Below are positions 28,376 through 29,888 of a stretch of 29,888 bases of DNA, piece by piece (positions within the stretch are counted from its first letter, which is position 1; the number at the start of each line of letters is the position of its first letter). The stretch is taken from the IMG/VR virus record IMGVR_UViG_3300044949_002752, positions 1-29,888 of that record. One strand, given 5' to 3'. The DNA comes from a virus. The position numbers and the translations under genes are program-made. The notes under the pieces were generated by a model that saw only the letters and a program-made list of their open reading frames with translations, made no database searches and had not been told where the DNA came from.

Positions 28376-29733
28376 CAGGCGTCCGGTACGATGAGATAGA
28401 GCGTATTGGAATTCTTCACGACCGTCGCGTCATAGTCTGCCTGCGACAGCGCCTCGATATTCGTGATCTGCACAAACGAACTCATGTCGTTGGGGTTGGT
28501 ACTCACGACAGTCGCAGCGGGTGCGCCAGGCACCATCAGCTCCCAGTAATCCGGTCCCTCGGGTACGGTGCCTGGATCAATCAGCCCGGCGACTGCTTGA
28601 ATACAGACATACAGCGAGCCGGAGAAACTCACAACGTCGTCCACGTTGTAGGCGCCATAAGTTTCAGGGTCGGCCCATTCACCGCGCCAGTTCAAACCCG
28701 CAGGTCCGCTCGGCCCCGTGGGACCCGTTGCGCCTGTTGGCCCCTCTGGACCCGTTGCGCCTGTCGGTCCACCAGCTGGTCCTGTTGGGCCTGTCGCGCC
28801 TGGCGAGGCAAGCAAATACCAGTTGTTTGAATCTGGCGGATAACCCGCGCCGCCAATGAACGTGTGCATGACCCAGGTTGCGCCGTTGTATTCCACAGCG
28901 TCGCCCGGACTGTACGTTACGCCGTTGTTATACGCGCCTAAAAGCGTGAACGGCGCAGGACCCGTGGGACCTTCAGGACCCGTGGGGCCAGTAGCGCCCG
29001 CGTCACCCGTGAGGTCATATACCAGCTGCCAGTAGTTGGGGTCAAAGTCCGGTGCGTAGAGCCCTGAGTAGGGACTGATCGCCTCGTAGAGTGCAGAGTT
29101 GTAAAGCCACAAGTCGCCCTGCTGCACCGTCACGCCTGTTTCCCATAGTCCCCGCAACGGAGAGTCTGCGCCTTGTGCGCCGGTAGGGCCCGTGGGGCCT
29201 TCAGGGCCGGTTGGGCCAGTTGGTCCGCCTGCTGGACCTGTTGCGCCTGTCGCGCCAGTTGCGCCTGTTGGACCCGTGGCGCCTGTCGTTCCAATGCCCG
29301 TGGGTCCGGTGACACCAGTTACGCCAGTCGGGCCCGTAGCGCCAGTTACGCCAACCGGGCCCGTGGGACCACTTGGACCACCGGCTGGACCGATGGGCCC
29401 TGTCGCGCCGCGAGGACCGGTGGGGCCAATCACGCCTGTTACGCCACGCGGACCAGTCGGACCACGGGCGCCAGACGGGCCACTCGGACCCGTAACGCCT
29501 GGTGCGCCTGCAGGGCCCGTAACACCAGTGGCGCCCTGATAGAACGCGCCGCCGTCCTCGGGCACAAACGCGATGACCGAGCCGTCTGCCTTGCCGATGT
29601 AAAGCTTCTCTTCAGCTTCGCCAAAGGCTAGCTCGCCCCGCTTGAGCTTGAGGGGCGCGCCGTCGACCGCGTTGTCGGCTTTGCGACGCTTGTTCCAGAG
29701 CTTGATGATCCGAAAAATGCGGGTGATAGCCAC
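28375..29733 (-). CDS. Collagen-like tail fibre protein
   Basis: The 452-residue product starts [51 protein letters not shown], the usual fibre N-terminus that attaches to the tail. It then carries Gly-X-Y collagen-like triplets (mostly GPTGPTG, GVTGPTG) over about residues 67-187, again near 245-258 and 310-348. Small beta domains such as [26 protein letters not shown] and [26 protein letters not shown] (carbohydrate-binding-like W-x-x-G units) lie between them. Collagen triplets form stiff trimeric fibres. The start is a GTG with GAGGT eight bases upstream. Confidence 0.87.
   Translation of the reverse strand: MAITRIFRIIKLWNKRRKADNAVDGAPLKLKRGELAFGEAEEKLYIGKADGSVIAFVPEDGGAFYQGATGVTGPAGAPGVTGPSGPSGARGPTGPRGVTGVIGPTGPRGATGPIGPAGGPSGPTGPVGVTGATGPTGVTGVTGPTGIGTTGATGPTGATGATGATGPAGGPTGPTGPEGPTGPTGAQGADSPLRGLWETGVTVQQGDLWLYNSALYEAISPYSGLYAPDFDPNYWQLVYDLTGDAGATGPTGPEGPTGPAPFTLLGAYNNGVTYSPGDAVEYNGATWVMHTFIGGAGYPPDSNNWYLLASPGATGPTGPAGGPTGATGPEGPTGATGPTGPSGPAGLNWRGEWADPETYGAYNVDDVVSFSGSLYVCIQAVAGLIDPGTVPEGPDYWELMVPGAPAATVVSTNPNDMSSFVQITNIEALSQADYDATVVKNSNTLYLIVPDA
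29165..29535 (-). repeat. Gly-X-Y coding triplet repeat
   Basis: The DNA that encodes the main collagen-like stretch is a 9-base-period repeat of GGN-CCN-ACN triplets on the minus strand, with shorter blocks near 28700-28800 and 28955-29010. Copies vary at third positions. The repetitive DNA can slip or recombine, changing fibre length. Confidence 0.7.
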
Positions 29734-29759
29734 GGCGCGACCTCGTGCGGCAAGACGGC

Positions 29760-29789
29760 AATACAGCGAGCAGAAACAAGAACAAGCAA
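29760..29789 (-). promoter_or_regulatory. Weak promoter candidate before the collagen-like gene
   Basis: On the minus strand TTGCTT (29789-29784) and TGTATT (29765-29760) are 18 bases apart in the gap between the end of the upstream gene and the GTG of the collagen-like gene. Both boxes match consensus only in part. The gap of 83 bases is longer than most in this operon, so a promoter is plausible, but confidence is low. Confidence 0.25.
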
Positions 29790-29816
29790 CCTGCGTATTC
29801 TACCGCACGCGGGCGC

Positions 29817-29888
29817 TTAAACGGGCTGCGCCGTCTCTTCCTGCTCTGCCTGGCGTTTGGGCGGCGTCCCAATCTCGCGCAGGATCTT
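29817..29888 (-). CDS. C-terminal end of a truncated gene
   Basis: The last 72 bases carry the final 23 codons and TAA of a gene that begins outside the window (ending REIGTPPKRQAEQEETAQPV). It is co-directional with the downstream fibre operon. A charged, flexible C-terminus alone does not identify the protein; a head or tail structural protein is plausible only by position. Confidence 0.55.
   Translation of the reverse strand, partial: KILREIGTPPKRQAEQEETAQPV

Noticed and set aside
29173-29631. Cysteine-rich plus-strand frame opposite the collagen-like gene
   Set aside because: It is an antisense reading of Gly-X-Y triplets; the repetitive products (CAR, ACRA) have no independent support.

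Overview
The window is a stretch of a large, probably strictly lytic, tailed double-stranded DNA phage (Caudoviricetes). This rests on several consecutive tail-fibre and decoration-type genes (collagen-like, LamG, glycine-rich and repeat fibres) together with PhoH-like, MazG-like, HNH, PD-(D/E)XK and SprT-like genes, and on tightly packed genes that often overlap by ATGA. Every supported gene reads on the minus strand, so transcription runs from high to low coordinates. The DNA is GC-rich by eye. A lipoprotein signal and LPS-type glycosyltransferase families suggest a Gram-negative host. I see no integrase, transposase, tRNA or CRISPR array.

Layout in transcription order. (1) 29888-19138 is the adsorption module: the tail end of an upstream gene, a collagen-like fibre, a LamG protein, a small structural protein, an HNH endonuclease followed by two hairpins, a short fibre protein, a 1089-residue repeat fibre, a 549-residue fibre, a small beta-rich protein, a polyglycine protein and a small tail-associated protein. 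(2) 19078-13645 holds an SprT-like metalloprotease and four Ala/Gly-rich proteins, probably virion-internal. Interspersed are a sulfotransferase-like protein, a zinc ribbon, a MazG-like pyrophosphohydrolase, a zinc-binding-type lipoprotein and a cupin. (3) 13602-8065 has PhoH, two PD-(D/E)XK-type nucleases, a glycosyltransferase-25/radical-SAM fusion, small membrane proteins, a methyltransferase and a HAD phosphatase. (4) 8062-4016 encodes an actin-like ATPase, a GH130-like beta-propeller, a HAD hydrolase of the surface-polysaccharide type and a second GT25 enzyme. (5) 3620-1 is a translationally coupled run of small membrane proteins (one a holin candidate), a membrane-anchored PAS protein, a candidate 2H phosphoesterase and another Ala/Gly-rich protein.

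How they may work together (inference). The fibre genes determine host binding. The GT25, HAD, propeller, sulfotransferase, methyltransferase and radical-SAM enzymes look like a dispersed glycan-modification set that could alter the host surface or decorate the virion. The actin-like ATPase could position phage DNA. PhoH, MazG and the nucleases fit nucleic-acid metabolism.

The least explained signals are a recurring AGATATCT palindrome that mostly sits near gene starts, twice inside larger inverted repeats; the GT25-radical-SAM fusion; the membrane PAS protein next to a holin candidate; and the HxS/HxT protein that could be a 2H phosphoesterase.
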